DNA from: Corylus avellana
Taxonomy: Eukaryota > Streptophyta > Magnoliopsida > Fagales > Betulaceae
Assembly: GCF_901000735.1 (NCBI RefSeq)
Contig: NC_081551.1
Coordinates: 6,375,420 to 6,439,419, forward strand
Length of the DNA: 64,000 nucleotides
Reading direction: 5' to 3'
Made by a program: the position numbers and the translations under genes. Shown here in pieces: positions 46,424-58,400 of this stretch (positions are counted from its first letter, which is position 1; each line of letters opens with the position of its first letter). The notes under the pieces are model-generated. The model was given only the letters and a program-made list of their open reading frames with translations, did no database searches and was not told where the DNA came from.

Positions 46424-48487
46424 TGGTATTTTTGTGTCCAAAAATATCAATAATAAAAATAACCACTCGCAATAGTACGAATCCTGTAAGATAGGGCTAT
46501 ATTGAGGGTGTCGAACCTCAAGGACTGCAGGGGTTTTATTATCAAAATTCGAAAGATTAAAATTAACTTAATTAAAAAGAGAATTGATTTGATTTTCTTT
46601 AAAACTAAAGTGCATGAAAATAAAAGAGATTTAAAATAAGAGAGAGTGTAGGGTATTGACTTCACCTCTATCCGCACAACAATGGTTAATCATAATTAAT
46701 CCCAGAAATTCATTCTATGCATGTTATAAATAAACAAGAAACTACCTCATTAAAGAATAAGCATAATCAATCTTCGGTTGGCACGGATCGTCCACCTAAC
46801 CACTAAGATGTGGTACGACCCGTCTTCCCTAGGTATAAATTATCAAATTCTTTAACAGGATACATACAATCAATGAATAAGTGTAACCCATCTTCGGTTG
46901 GCACGGACTGTCTACCTAAATTACACTAAACTAGGGTGTAGTACAATCCGTCTTCCCTAGGCATGGCTTATCAAATCCTATTGATCATATGTCAATTAAA
47001 CCCATTGTATAACCATCATCCTCATAATCACAGAAAACAAGAATGATTTGAGATCAATAAAAGTAAAATACTTTCTAAGACAAGAGAAGAATTTCACAAA
47101 TATTGATTTTGGAATTTAAGAACAATTGCATTTAATATGAAGAACATAAATCAATTGTAGCAATCCTCATAGTTATACAATCAATATGCATAAATTGAAA
47201 ATCTAGAAATTAAATACAATCAAACCATTGTGCTTGGATAGGGTTACATCAACACCCCACAAAGGGGTTTAACCGCTCATGATCTTCTAAGCTCCAAAGA
47301 TAATTTTCTAATTTCTAGCTCTAGGAAGCGGTGTTTGTTTTTTTCTCAATGCTTAGAGGCCTATTTATAGGGATTAGGAGAGTCCTAGAAGCCCTAGGAA
47401 TCCCAGAAAAATCGTATTTCAATCTCCCAGTCGGATTGGGAGACCTAGAAAAACTTTCCTTATTAATTTTAGACTGCTTTTTGCCTCTGCCGCGCGTGTA
47501 CGCTCGAGCGTACTGTAGCTACAGTAACGTGCTACAGTAACTGCTACAGTGAATATGCTACAGTAAACTGCATTTTGCGCCCAAAATCAATGATTTTCTT
47601 GTATCTTTATTAAACACCTGAAAACACAAAAACAAAACAAAATTAAACAAATAACAATGCTAAGGAATTAATATATGCAAATTAAGGGGCTTGAATGTGC
47701 AACATTCGGCACTTATCACACCCAAACTTACATATTACTAGTCCCTTAGCAATACAAAATAGAAAATAAACTGAAAAACAAAAAGATAAGTCCATCTTTC
47801 GTGGGATGTACGATTGCATTTAGCGTAAGCAACAAGCCTTTTAAACCTCTAAGCATTCCTTAGAAGACGAGTGAAGTCTCGTGAGGGTTTTCCAGGAATG
47901 ATACCCACAAACATTGTCATCATTATGTCATTCAAAAGGATAAAGCATCACAAAAATAATGGTTCTCATTTCTTAGCAAACTTAAAATTAAAAACTCCAT
48001 CTTCAAAATTCCAAGGAGTTATAAGTCAAATCACTTACCAATGGCAGATTGAGATACACAAATTTCAATTAGTGCAAAGTGAACTAACACATAATCATGG
48101 GGCTTCAAAATAATTCCAATATGAAAGAATCAACATCTCAGAATTCATTGGACTTCATATCAAATGAAACAACCAAGGCATATATATATACAATTTTTTT
48201 TTTTTGTAGGCTTTGCAATGCTTAGCTCCCTTAAGCTTTCTAGTTGACCCATATATCGAGTGTTAGGCCAATGTCTCCCAAACCAAATGGCTTTAGGGCA
48301 CTAGGTGTAAAGACACCCCTAAGGACTTACTAACTCGAGTCAAAAAGGCTACAAAGCTAAGCTAGCCATTTTATTAATCAACCCAAAAATTTCACTTTTT
48401 GACACGAATACTCACTAGTTAATGAGGCAAGAGGTCCGGTTACTCAGCGAAAAATTCAAACTTTATTTATTTATTTATTTTAATAAT
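46424..48487 (-). mobile_element. Truncated gypsy-type LTR element inside the nested array
   Basis: In the minus direction a complete LTR lies at 46424-47718 (starts TGATAAGTGCCGAATG, ends AAAAATACCA). Before it is a purine-rich tract (GGGACTAG...AAGTTTGGGTG, about 47719-47752), followed by ~740 bp of interior without an ORF of note. The end at 46424 joins the host interior cleanly, while the other end is cut and joined to the middle of an LTR at 48488. The other LTR is missing, so a deletion removed its 5' part together with part of the host element. CTACAGTA is repeated several times at about 47510-47570. Confidence 0.75.
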
Positions 48488-48657
48488 TGTATAAATGCCT
48501 TGTTCGGCATAATTGTGGGTATTTTGTATAAAGAAAAGTATTTTTAAGAGTATTGTTTTGTATTAATAAATTTCAGATTTTCCACTGTGTAAGATTATTT
48601 CAGCGTAACACTCAATTTATTTACAAGATAAAAGAAGATAAATATCGGGATGTTACA
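48488..48657 (+). repeat. Partial LTR (last 170 bp) of the nested element
   Basis: Matches the last 170 bp of LTR C starting at TGTATAAATGCCTTG. It shows that a further LTR copy existed here before the gypsy-associated deletion. Confidence 0.9.
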
Positions 48658-49077
48658 AAATGGTATCAGAGCATTGCCCAGCCTGAGATGGTGGGAGCAT
48701 GCACAAGCCTATGAGGGCCGCTAGTGGACATACGTTGGTGATGCCAAAAGTGGGTTATATTATAAGGATGTCAGTTAAGACACAATGAAATGTATAAGAG
48801 GCCAAAAGTTAAGGGCTGAGAATGAAGAAATTCCCTGAGGATTGTCAACGGTGACACTGGTGCCCAAGAAGAGTGCTTGTAGCGTCTCACATCGCCTGTG
48901 TATGGAAAATGTTACGGTATTTACTTTATAAACATATAGAAGTTTAAAGGTATACGCTAACTTGGGTAAGTTATGGTTTAAGTGAGATTTGTTTCAAATT
49001 GGGTCGCTCAATTTGAAGATAGGTGATAATTTATGGGTTTTAATTTCGAGGACGAAATTCCTTTAAGGAGGGAAGAT

Positions 49078-50270
49078 TGTAGCGCCCCAGATTTTAAAAG
49101 TCTTATTTTAGACATACTTATTTGATGATGATTAGGTAATGATATTTATTCTTGAGGAATTTATTAGATCATATGATATTGATTTTTTCTGAATGTTTTA
49201 TTGGGTAATTTAAGAGATATGGTAATTGAAGATTGATTAATATATTTTGGAGTATGATTATAATATTTGGTGACTGATTAAATTAGGACATTAGACAGAT
49301 TATGATGGGTCAGATTTTGAAAAATTTGTATCCAAATTAGTCGACTTTTCTTCTTTGTCCATTTTTGACATTACTAACACTATTTTCCTTTATTTTTCTC
49401 TTTCTTCTCTTCAATCACGCATATTCTTCCTTCTTTACCATTTAAGTTATATCATCTTTCTTTTCTTTATTTCCACCAACCCACTCTTGCCAACAACACA
49501 CCTACCTTTCTTTTATTTAATTTTCATTTCTTCTTCCTTCATTCCATCTTACTTTATTTTGCCTATTTAATTCATCTCCCCTGCTCAACATATTGCATAA
49601 TCATAGAGTATAAGTGAGAAAGAAAGAGAGCTAGAGAGAGAGAATTTTCAAAGATGAGAGAAACCAAGAGTGAGAAGGGAGAATTGAGACAGAGAGCTGA
49701 GGAGGAAGAAAGAGAGTTTGGGCGATAGAGAGAGAAAGTCAGTCATTGAGAAAGTTATGGGTAATGATCAATTTCAGCAGAATGGTTTCAATAAGTAATT
49801 ACCTTTGACGATCCATTCATGTAATCCACAGTAAGTATTCTTACTTACTGAGAGTGATATTGATATTCAATAATACAGATCTTTGTAGTTTTATTAAATG
49901 TTTGGCCTTTTGATATAATTGCTTCAACAAGGATTTATATTATTGTGAATCAATTGACTCATTACTTTACAGCTTTTGTAGTGCTTGCAGGAATGGGAAG
50001 TCAAGGTAATTATACAGTTGTGATTAGAGCTTCATATTTGAGATGTACAAAGATTCTAAATTGGTGAAATTTGTCTAGAGATAATACAGTCAGATAGATT
50101 TGTATAAATGCCTTGTTCGGCATAATTGTGGGTATTTTGTATAAAGAAAAGTATTTTTAAGAGTATTGTTTTGTATTGATAAATTTCAAATTTTTCGCTG
50201 TGTAAGATTATTTCAGCGTAACATTCAATTTATTTACAAGATAAAAGAAGATAAATATCGGGATGTTACA
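49078..50270 (+). repeat. LTR C of the nested element
   Basis: 1193 bp, begins TGTAGCGCCCCAG, ends GATGTTACA. Followed by ATATG, the right target-site copy, where the interrupted copia reading frame resumes. Confidence 0.9.
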
Positions 50271-52350
50271 ATATGAACTATGGCGAGGCAAGAAGCCCAC
50301 AATCAAATACTTTCGGGTTTTCGAAAGTACGTGTTACATTCTTTGTGATAGGGAGAACTTGGGGAAGTTTTATGCAAAGAGTCATGTAGGTATTTTTCTT
50401 GGATATTCCACCACAAGTCGAGCTAGTCAGGTGTATAACTCAAGAACCAAGATAGTGATGGAATCAATTAATGTAGTCATAGATGATGAAACTACTACTG
50501 ACCATATTGAGGAAAATGAACCCTATGTTGAGGGGGAGCAAGCAGGCACTTCTGCAGAAACCCATGCACCTCCTAGTCAGATGTCACTGCAGTCAATCAA
50601 ACAATACCTCAAGTTGCAAAAGATAGAAACATGCCTCGGTCACCAGTTCTGAACATGGTATCCAACGAACCTTCCACCAGAGTTAAACTCAATCACTCTA
50701 GAGGATAAAAGTTGGGTTGCTGGCATGCATGATGAACTAAATCAGTCTACGATTTGCTGGGAGATATCAATGTAGGTCTACGATTGCGAAACATGTTGGT
50801 TAATCAAGTGTCTTATTCCTGTTACCTTTACCTTTCTCAGTTTGAGCCAAAGAAAGTTAATGAGGCATTAGAGGATGAAAGTTGGGTTGCTGCCATGCAT
50901 GATAAACTAAATCAGTTCGTTTGGAATGATGTGTGGACTTTAGTTCCAAGACCAAAAGATCAAAATATCATCGGTACCAAATGGATCTTCAAGAATAAAT
51001 TCGATGAGCATGGTACAGTGGTATGAAACAAGGCACAATTGGTAGCTCCGATAGTGGTCTTTGATGAGACGTTTGCACCAGTAGCCAGACTGGAATCCAT
51101 TGGAATTTTGTTCAGCATATCATGTCATATCTTGCTCAAATTGTATCAGATGGACATCAAGAGTGCTTTCCTCAACGACATTCTTCAAGAAGAAGTGTAT
51201 GTAGCATAACCAAAGAGCTTTTAGGATCCTCAATATTCGAAAAATGTTTACAAGCTGAAGAAGGCGCTATATGGATTGAAGCAAGCTCCGAGAGCATGGT
51301 ATGAGCATCTCACGACATATCTTCTTTCACATGGTTTCATTCGAGGACAGGTTGACCATACTTTGTTCATCCGTGGAAAAGGTGACCAAAAACTAATTGC
51401 CCAAATATAAGTTGACCATATTTTTGGCTCTATGGTTGACTCGCATGCTAATCAATTCTTCGAGGAAATGAAACAAGAGTTCGAAATGAGTGTGAATGGT
51501 GAGCTGACATACTTTCTAGGCTTCCAATTCCAGCAATCCACCAACGGTATTTTTGTGTCTCAACCGAAGTATGCCAAATATCTTGTGAAAAGACTCAATT
51601 TGGATGGAAAAAGTCATGCTCACACACCCATGAGTACGAGTGTCAAGCTGAGTGCAGATGTGGCTCGGAAATCTATTGAACAATCTTTGTACCAAAGCAT
51701 GATAGGCTGCCTTGTCTACCTTACATCTAGTCGGCTCGATATATCCTTCAGTGTGGGTGTCTGTGCTCGATTTCAAGCTAATCCCAAGGAATCTCAATTG
51801 ACAGCTGTTAAACAGATCCTCATGTATGTGAATGGCACTGTCCATTTTGATATTAGTTTTTTTAGAAAAACAAATCTTGAGCTTGTAGGTTATTTTGATT
51901 TTGATTGGGCCGGAAATGCAGATGATCGGAAGAGTACATCTAGCGGTTGTTTCTATGTGGGTACAAACTTGGTCGCCTGGAAGAGAAAGAAACAAAACCC
52001 CATCTCCCTCTCCACTACTAAGGCTGAATATATAGCTGCCGGAGTTGTTGCACGCAGCTAATCTGGATGAAGCAACTTCTTGCTGATTATGGATTGCTCA
52101 AGGGATGATGATTGTCTACTGTGACAACACTAGTGCCGTCAATATCTCGAAGAATCCGGTTCAACACTCTCGCACGAAGCATATTGACATTTGTCATCAT
52201 TTCATCCATGACTTGGTAAGAGACCTAGGTGGTATCTTTTGAATTTATGCCTATTGAACATCAATTAGCTCACCTATTTACAAAACCCCTAGATGGCTCT
52301 AGGTTCGAGTATCTCAAGAATTCTATTAGTGTATGCGATCTCTCATGATC
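50271..52350 (+). pseudogene. Copia integrase C-terminus, reverse transcriptase and RNase H, decayed
   Basis: The frame resumes with ELWRGKKPTIKYFRVFESTC and the integrase tail (SHVGIFLGYST). The RT region has the entry WTLVPRPKDQNIIGTKWIF, the broken block QMDIKSAFLND ... LYGLKQAPRAWYE, and ‘VDHIFGS’ in place of the usual VDDI catalytic motif. The connection and RNase H part at 51432-52061 reads AYLVKRLNL-type through GYFDFDWAGNADDRKSTSSG and STTKAEYIAAG, ending in [13 protein letters not shown] and KPLDGSRFEYLKNSI to about 52350. Several stops and frame shifts (e.g. near 51026 and 51410) mean no active protein. A ~100-bp duplication or misassembly near 50700-50890 repeats ‘EDESWVAAMHDKLN’. 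Confidence 0.9.
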
Positions 52351-52880
52351 GGCTGCATAACATGCCTATAATCCATGCATATTTCATTACTCTTTGGTAT
52401 TCTAGGGCATTTTCTTTTTGGCATTATTTTTGTGTGTCCTTGGTGTGAATTTTTTTTTTCCTTGTTAGATGTTTATCGTCTGATGTATTGTTACTAAATG
52501 AATATCCTGTATTTGTGTGGGGTCAACATCTTTGTACTTTACATAAGATGATTAATATGTCTATGATCTGCCTCTAGATATTGTTGAGGTAGTAAGAGTT
52601 ATTTTACTTATGATCGAATTTATGCACTCTATGCCCCTATTAAGTTTGTATTTTTGATAGGTTTTTGGGAGTTCTGATAAGACATTTTTTGTGAAGAAAA
52701 ATAGGTAGTGTCATTTCAATCAATTTGACCAACTAGCTAGTTGAACCTAGCTCCTAAACACTCTGGCATTTTCTCATCTATGCTAAAAGCATAAATATGC
52801 TCATTCAATAAAAATAAAATAAAAATTAATAATAAAAAAAGGTCCAATATGCTAAAAGCATGAAATATGATTGATGACTT

Positions 52881-53447
52881 ATGGTTGCTTTAGTGCCCAT
52901 CTCTTGCAACAGTGATGTGGCCCTTGACCGAGCTACCATGATTTATGGCATCATTCGGCATATTCAGTTTTGCTTGTGTACCCATATGGTGCTAACCATG
53001 ATCGAGCTTCATGAGGATCATTCTATTGCATTACCATATGGTGGCCTCATCTCTAAGATATTGAACATCAAGCTACCTCAGATCGACGCAACTGAACCTG
53101 TGGATATTCTTGAAGGGAATTTTGTCAAAGGAATGGAGATGAAATCCAATGCTTAGCTTCAAAGGTTCCGACCTCAAGGAGATCCTGCTCCTCTAGTTAT
53201 TCCAGACCCATAAGGTGTGTCTTCCTCGGGGTCATCAGGTTCAGATGTTTCAACTCAATTGAGTACAATCGTTGGGTTACTCCAAGCTCAAGGCCTAAGC
53301 ATCGATGCTATCAACAAACGCCTTGAGGCCATGGAGAAAGATGTGGAGCATATCAAAAACCGTAAATGTCAGGACTGCTCTTCGACACATTTTTTACGAA
53401 GACAAACAGAATTTTGTTATGTGATTGTTTTTTTTTTTATCCCTTGA
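52881..53447 (+). pseudogene. Third ORF remnant after pol (env-like / plant-transposon-protein type)
   Basis: Two frames, 52881-53156 and 53217-53447, read almost through a single stop. The first part (ALDRATMIYGIIRHIQFCLC ... ALPYGGLISKILNIKLPQI) resembles the ‘putative plant transposon protein’ domain often found behind Sirevirus pol. The second part is Ser-rich and then helical (LLQAQGLSIDAINKRLEAME), a likely coiled coil. It lies between RNase H and the 3' LTR, the position of the extra ORF in Sireviruses. No membrane segment is visible. Confidence 0.5.
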
Positions 53448-53610
53448 CTATTTTAACTCTGCTTATTTAGGGTTTAAGGGTTGTTTATTTTTGAACACTA
53501 TTTCATAGTGATTTTTTGGGTACTTCCTTTTGTCATTTTGTGACAAAAAATGGGAGTTTATTTATGTTGCATTTTCATGTTATGTTTTGTCCCCAAATGG
53601 CCAAAGGGGT

Positions 53611-54568
53611 TGTTATTTTATAGTTTGGCACATTCAGTGCTTTACGTGTAATCAGATGAAAATGAGGGTAGCCTGTCCGAACATCCAGAATACAGGTCCT
53701 GACAGTATTTCAAGAAAGTTCACTTTGAAGACCTGTCTGGACTGCTAGAAGCCGTGTCCAAAGAGAGTTCACTTTGAAGACTTGTCCGGATAGCTAGAAA
53801 TCGTGTCTAGACAACATTTCGAGAAAGTTTATTTTCAAGACCTGTCCAGACAGGCAGAAGCCATGCCGGGATAGCATTTTCAGAAAGTCCATTCTACTTG
53901 GCCTGTTTGGACACTGGGCTTGTCATGTCCGGACATTGAGGGTTTACACATATGTAAATCTAGCTATGTTCGGACATGTACCTAACCCTGTTTGGGCACA
54001 ACCGCTTTATTGTTGTGCAAATTTATATTTATACCATCGGTATGCACATTGTTATGTACGTATTCAAAGAGCGAATACTGTGAGCTAAGATAGAGTGATA
54101 GAGATATCGAACTGGAGCAGTTGTATCTCTCTTAGAGTAAAAGTGAAAATTTTCATCCTCTGTTTTGTGATCAACACTTGAAGCTAATCGGAGTTCCAGT
54201 GAAGGAGATCACATAGAAGAAACCTCCAAAGGTTCTGGAAGAACTATTGCAGTAGTGGACAAGTGGGTTGCTTGTCTAATACACTGGATTGTCACGAGCA
54301 AAGGTTTTGTAAGTTTGACATTGTGTAAATTCTTGTTTTTCTATAGTGAATTGATTTCTTGGGGTTGGCTACCCCGAAGAGATTTTACATTTAGAGAGTT
54401 CTCTAAATGGTTTCCTCTTTGTAACCAAATATTTGTGTTCTTTAATTTTCATTGCATGCTTGTATTTGGTTGATTATTCTGTATTAGGTCAGATCTATTT
54501 CCGCACACTATTTTGTGAAACACCTATACAATCATAATAGGTGTAAATTGGAGTCAATTAGGTTTTCA
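53611..54568 (+). repeat. 3' LTR of the Sirevirus-like element (958 bp)
   Basis: Starts TGTTATTTTATAG after the purine-rich CCAAAGGGG, ends TTTTCA, then ACATA target copy. It carries only about three minisatellite units. Confidence 0.9.
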
Positions 54569-54573
54569 ACATA

Positions 54574-55130
54574 GAACATCACCTATTTATCCCTATTTGA
54601 GTAAAGTATCTCTTGTAGACAGATTATCACTAACAGCCAACCATGTAATAAAAGCATGCTTTGGTATTGCCTTAGGGAACCAAACAATCTTCCACCATGA
54701 AACATAATCTTCTTTGAATCAAATAGCTTCCCATGTGTCGGCACAAATCTACCCCTCATTCTTTGAAATGCTCGAAATAGGATGATCATTTTCCCTATAC
54801 TCACCAAAGGAAGCTTGCTTTGAACCCTCACAAGATTCTCAAATCTTGCTGCCTATCAAAACCAATCATTGTTATAAATAACAGTAGATATATAGCATTG
54901 CATTTTGGTAACTCCCTACTTCAAATATGATTTGGGGACCATAAATTTCTAGTAGACCTCCATTCGGGTTCCAATGATCCAACCATAAAAAAATATTCTC
55001 TCCTCCCCCAACCTTATACTTCATAAACTTTCTAGATTTTTCTTTCAAATAGGCATTGATCTTGATTAGATGTTCAATCAATCGATATATTTCCACAAGT
55101 CCTACTATATCTATCATGTCTACCTTTTTG
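54574..55130 (-). mobile_element. LINE fragment, upstream half of the interrupted zf-RVT region
   Basis: Minus-strand frames at 54872-55117 (KYKVGGGENIFLWLDHWNPN ... LLEIYGPQ) and 54583-54831 are typical of the region between reverse transcriptase and the zinc-binding end of plant LINEs. Together with 38930-39546 they form one LINE split by the copia insertion. Frames are shifted relative to each other, so it was already decayed. Confidence 0.8.
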
Positions 55131-55469
55131 TACTTATTTATTTCTTATTATGATTTTTTTTTTCATTTGTTCAAACAGCTACAACTTGTTTAGGATGTGT
55201 TTTATAGCAACCCACTCTAAATTTTTGTTTACTTATTAACTAGTAGACAATTCAATCATAAATGTATTTTGACGTGCTAACTTTTGTTTTTAATATTGTT
55301 TTTTGTATAAAGAGAGATGTTGAAATCCTAGTGGTTTGTCTTAGACAGAACAAAGCATGGTCATGGAACCCATATCAGATTATATTGGGCTAGTAGCCAG
55401 AGCATGGCCATAAATTCCATTTATTAGATCAGAGCAAAACAGATAACCAGAACATGGCAACATGTTTTA

Positions 55470-58400
55470 TGTAACGCTCCGGATTTTAAATAAACAGTAA
55501 ATAGGAAAATATATGATTTTTGCACGTGATGCTACTATTTATTAAAACTTACATATCGGAAAATTTTCTTTTAATTTAGAAACCGAAAACTCACTCAAAG
55601 AGACAATACATTAGAGCTACTCCTTTCTACTGAAAGGAAATTTCATAAACATAAACTTATATTGTAATTACAATTCACAACTATTATCTTTATACAACTC
55701 AAAAGTTGTCAGCCCTTGAGGCATCTTGCTAGCCTTATGGACAAAAGTTTGGACACTCATATGGGTTTTCGTCAATAATTTCCCTGGTGACATCTGTAAA
55801 ATTAATACAATTTTACAGGTGAATGTTCACCCACAACTTAGTAAGTGCAAACATTCTGACCATTATGTATATGATGTAAGCCCCCTTTTTTCCTTTGAAA
55901 ATTTATCTAAATTGTATTTATTAAATAGCTATTATAATGCAAGGTTTTCACAAAAAGGTTTGTTTATAGAGTCATAGCTATTTTGCAAACCAGGCCAAAA
56001 ATTTTGTTTATATGTAATAATGAAATCAATATTTTTTTCCTTTGTATTTTTTTTTATTATGCATATAACTCCACATCCCATTTANNNNNNNNNNNNNNNN
56101 NNNNNNNNNNNNNNNNNNNNNNNNNNNNNNNNNNNNNNNNNNNNNNNNNNNNNNNNNNNNNNNNNNNNNNNNNNNNNNNNNNNNNNNNNNNNNNNNNNNN
56201 NNNNNNNNNNNNNNNNNNNNNNNNNNNNNNNNNNNNNNNNNNNNNNNNNNNTTTATAAGAAAAAAAAATTAAAAATTTTCGATTTTTTTTTTTAATAAAA
56301 ATTGAAAAATTTTCGTTTGTTTGTTTGTTTGTTTTTTTAAAATGTTTTCTTTTATAATTTTTAAATACAAATTTCTGTTTAAAAAAAAAAATAAAATATT
56401 TTCGTTTAAAAAAAGGAAAATTTTTCGTTTTTTAAAACATATTAAAAAAAATCCAAAAAAATAAAAATTAACAAAAAAATCGTTTTTTTTTAAATAAAAA
56501 TTTCTGTTTTAAAAAAATCGTTTTTAAAAATAATTAAAATAATTTAAAATTTTTGGTTTTAATTTTTTTTTTGAATTTTAGGGGTATTTTTGTCATATTG
56601 AGAAATATATAGGGGCATTTTGATCTTTTTGCTAGCTTTGGGGGGAATATTGACAATATTTTGGTAGTTTGGGGGGTACATTGTGGCAATTGAAAATTTG
56701 GGAAGAACATTGTCAATTGAGTGGTAGTTTGAGGAAGGTATGTGGACTTTACCCTATATAATAACATGCTCATTTTTCACTCATTCAGATATCCAATATC
56801 TTGCATAAGCTGTGTATACTCCCACTTAACCACTAGGACGTTGCTAGTATTTTATTTCTTTGCCATCTTCGAGGTGCTAAGTGTGTAATCACTACTAATC
56901 CCCACCTAACCGCCGGGTTAAGGTTAGGCTTTTTATTTCCTTTTCCCTAACTTTAAGATATTAAGTGTATAATCCTGCTTACGTTCGGGTACCCATCTCT
57001 GATAAATGTTTTCACAAATTACATATTTCACAAAACATATTTTTCACAATCATGGATTTCCTTCCAAACCTTATTTCTGTTCATAATTTTCTTTCAAATA
57101 TGTTTCCATTAAACACATGTTAATTTTCATAATCATATTCAAATACATAGGGCTTATAATGTAGTACTTCGACTTTTAATCTAGATCAAATATGCTTTAA
57201 TTGGTATTGGTATAAGAAGTGGTGTAATTGATTTCAAGTGTGTGGAGGTAGAATTTTGGACTTTCTGCCTGGACAAACGTTTGAAGTGGGATTTGATCGT
57301 TCAATGAAGAATGTTCGAAGTTGGATTCAAACAATCGAAGGGGAACGTTTGAAGTTGGATTCGAACATTTGATGTCTACCATAAATTTTTCTTTTAAAAT
57401 TTTGGACACCTCAACCCTAATACTCGCCGCAGCTCGTATATAAGTAGAATCCTACGAACCTAAACCTCCATTTTTGTTTTCCCTATAGCATAGAAAACCC
57501 TAGAAAAAGAGAAATATGAGAGATAGAGAGAAGATAAGGAGAAATGGGAACTCTTAAGGTTATCTTCATAGGAGGTAATCTCATATTCTAATATCATCTT
57601 TACTACTATTATGAGCATGTATCCTCTGTATTTATCTTCTATTATTACCTTGGTAATGATAGTTTACATTTGGGTTAGTAGTTTAAGCTTATATGTTGGA
57701 TTTTAGGAGTTAGGTCATGAGTATTGATAGGTTAAGTTGTGGATAACATGTGATTCAGTAGTTTCATCATGGTTAATCTACTGCTTAATAAGTTTAATAT
57801 AGAGTTACATGGCTAGATATTGTGTTATAATGAGATTAATGATGGGTTAGTAAGTTAATGAGTATGGATGTACATTGTGGTGCATGAGGCTATTATTTAG
57901 GTTTAAGGCAATGTTAATCTTGATAAAGTAGTCTCGAATCTTGTTAGTTTATAATAAAGTTAAGACCTTTGATAGAATGAAGGATTCTACCAAAATGATG
58001 AAATATGAATGTTTGTTAGGGTTGCCGAATGATCGACAACAAACGATCAATATGATAACTGAATGTTCGATGATTAGGAAAAATGACATTTTTGCCCCTC
58101 ATACAAGTTTAAAGGTGTTTTAGTATAGATTGAAGTTTGTCATTAGATCATTTCACAAATTTCAAAAACAGTAAATACCAAGAAGGTTGTTCGACGGGTT
58201 TGCACAACCAAGGTGAGTAATACTCACATAGATGTTATTTAAATTATTTTGTAACGTGATTATTTTACGTATCAAACGTATATGCTTACAAATCACATGA
58301 GATACATTTTAGAATGATATGAACTCTACTTTTGTGAAAATAAGTGATGAATAATGAAATGAAGAAATATATGAGTTTTGTAAGTGCGGATGTAAAAAAT

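Larger units (their letters stand above)
43531..50270 (+). mobile_element. Nested tandem LTR element: three full 1193-bp LTRs plus a partial fourth
   Basis: The order is LTR A 43531-44723, interior 44724-45144, LTR B 45145-46337, the first ~86 bp of a second interior, a gypsy fragment 46424-48487, the last 170 bp of another LTR 48488-48657, interior 48658-49077, LTR C 49078-50270. All three full LTRs are 1193 bp and begin TGTAGCG and end GATGTTACA. Interiors are about 421 bp with a perfect tRNA-Met primer site (TGGTATCAGAGC at 44727) and a polypurine tract (AAGGAGGGAAGAT) but no gag or pol. Outer flanks ATATA and ATATG are a 5-bp duplication with one change. The end of the interior resembles the 3' end of chromovirus pol. 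It is a non-autonomous element that became tandem by recombination. Confidence 0.9.
39552..54568 (+). mobile_element. Sirevirus-like Ty1/copia element, 15 kb including a 6.7-kb nested insertion
   Basis: The element is bounded by a perfect 5-bp target duplication ACATA (39547-39551 and 54569-54573). It has LTRs beginning TGTTAKTTT and ending TTTTCA, a primer site TGGTATTAGAAC two bases after the 5' LTR, and decayed gag-pol in copia order (gag, protease, integrase, reverse transcriptase, RNase H). An additional downstream ORF remnant, a coiled-coil extension after the gag zinc knuckle, and long palindrome-rich LTRs all point to the Sirevirus lineage. Without the nested insert it would be about 8.3 kb. 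It inserted into a LINE. Confidence 0.9.

Noticed and set aside
56020..56295. Frames running through N
   Set aside because: They are open only because the gap contains no stop codons.
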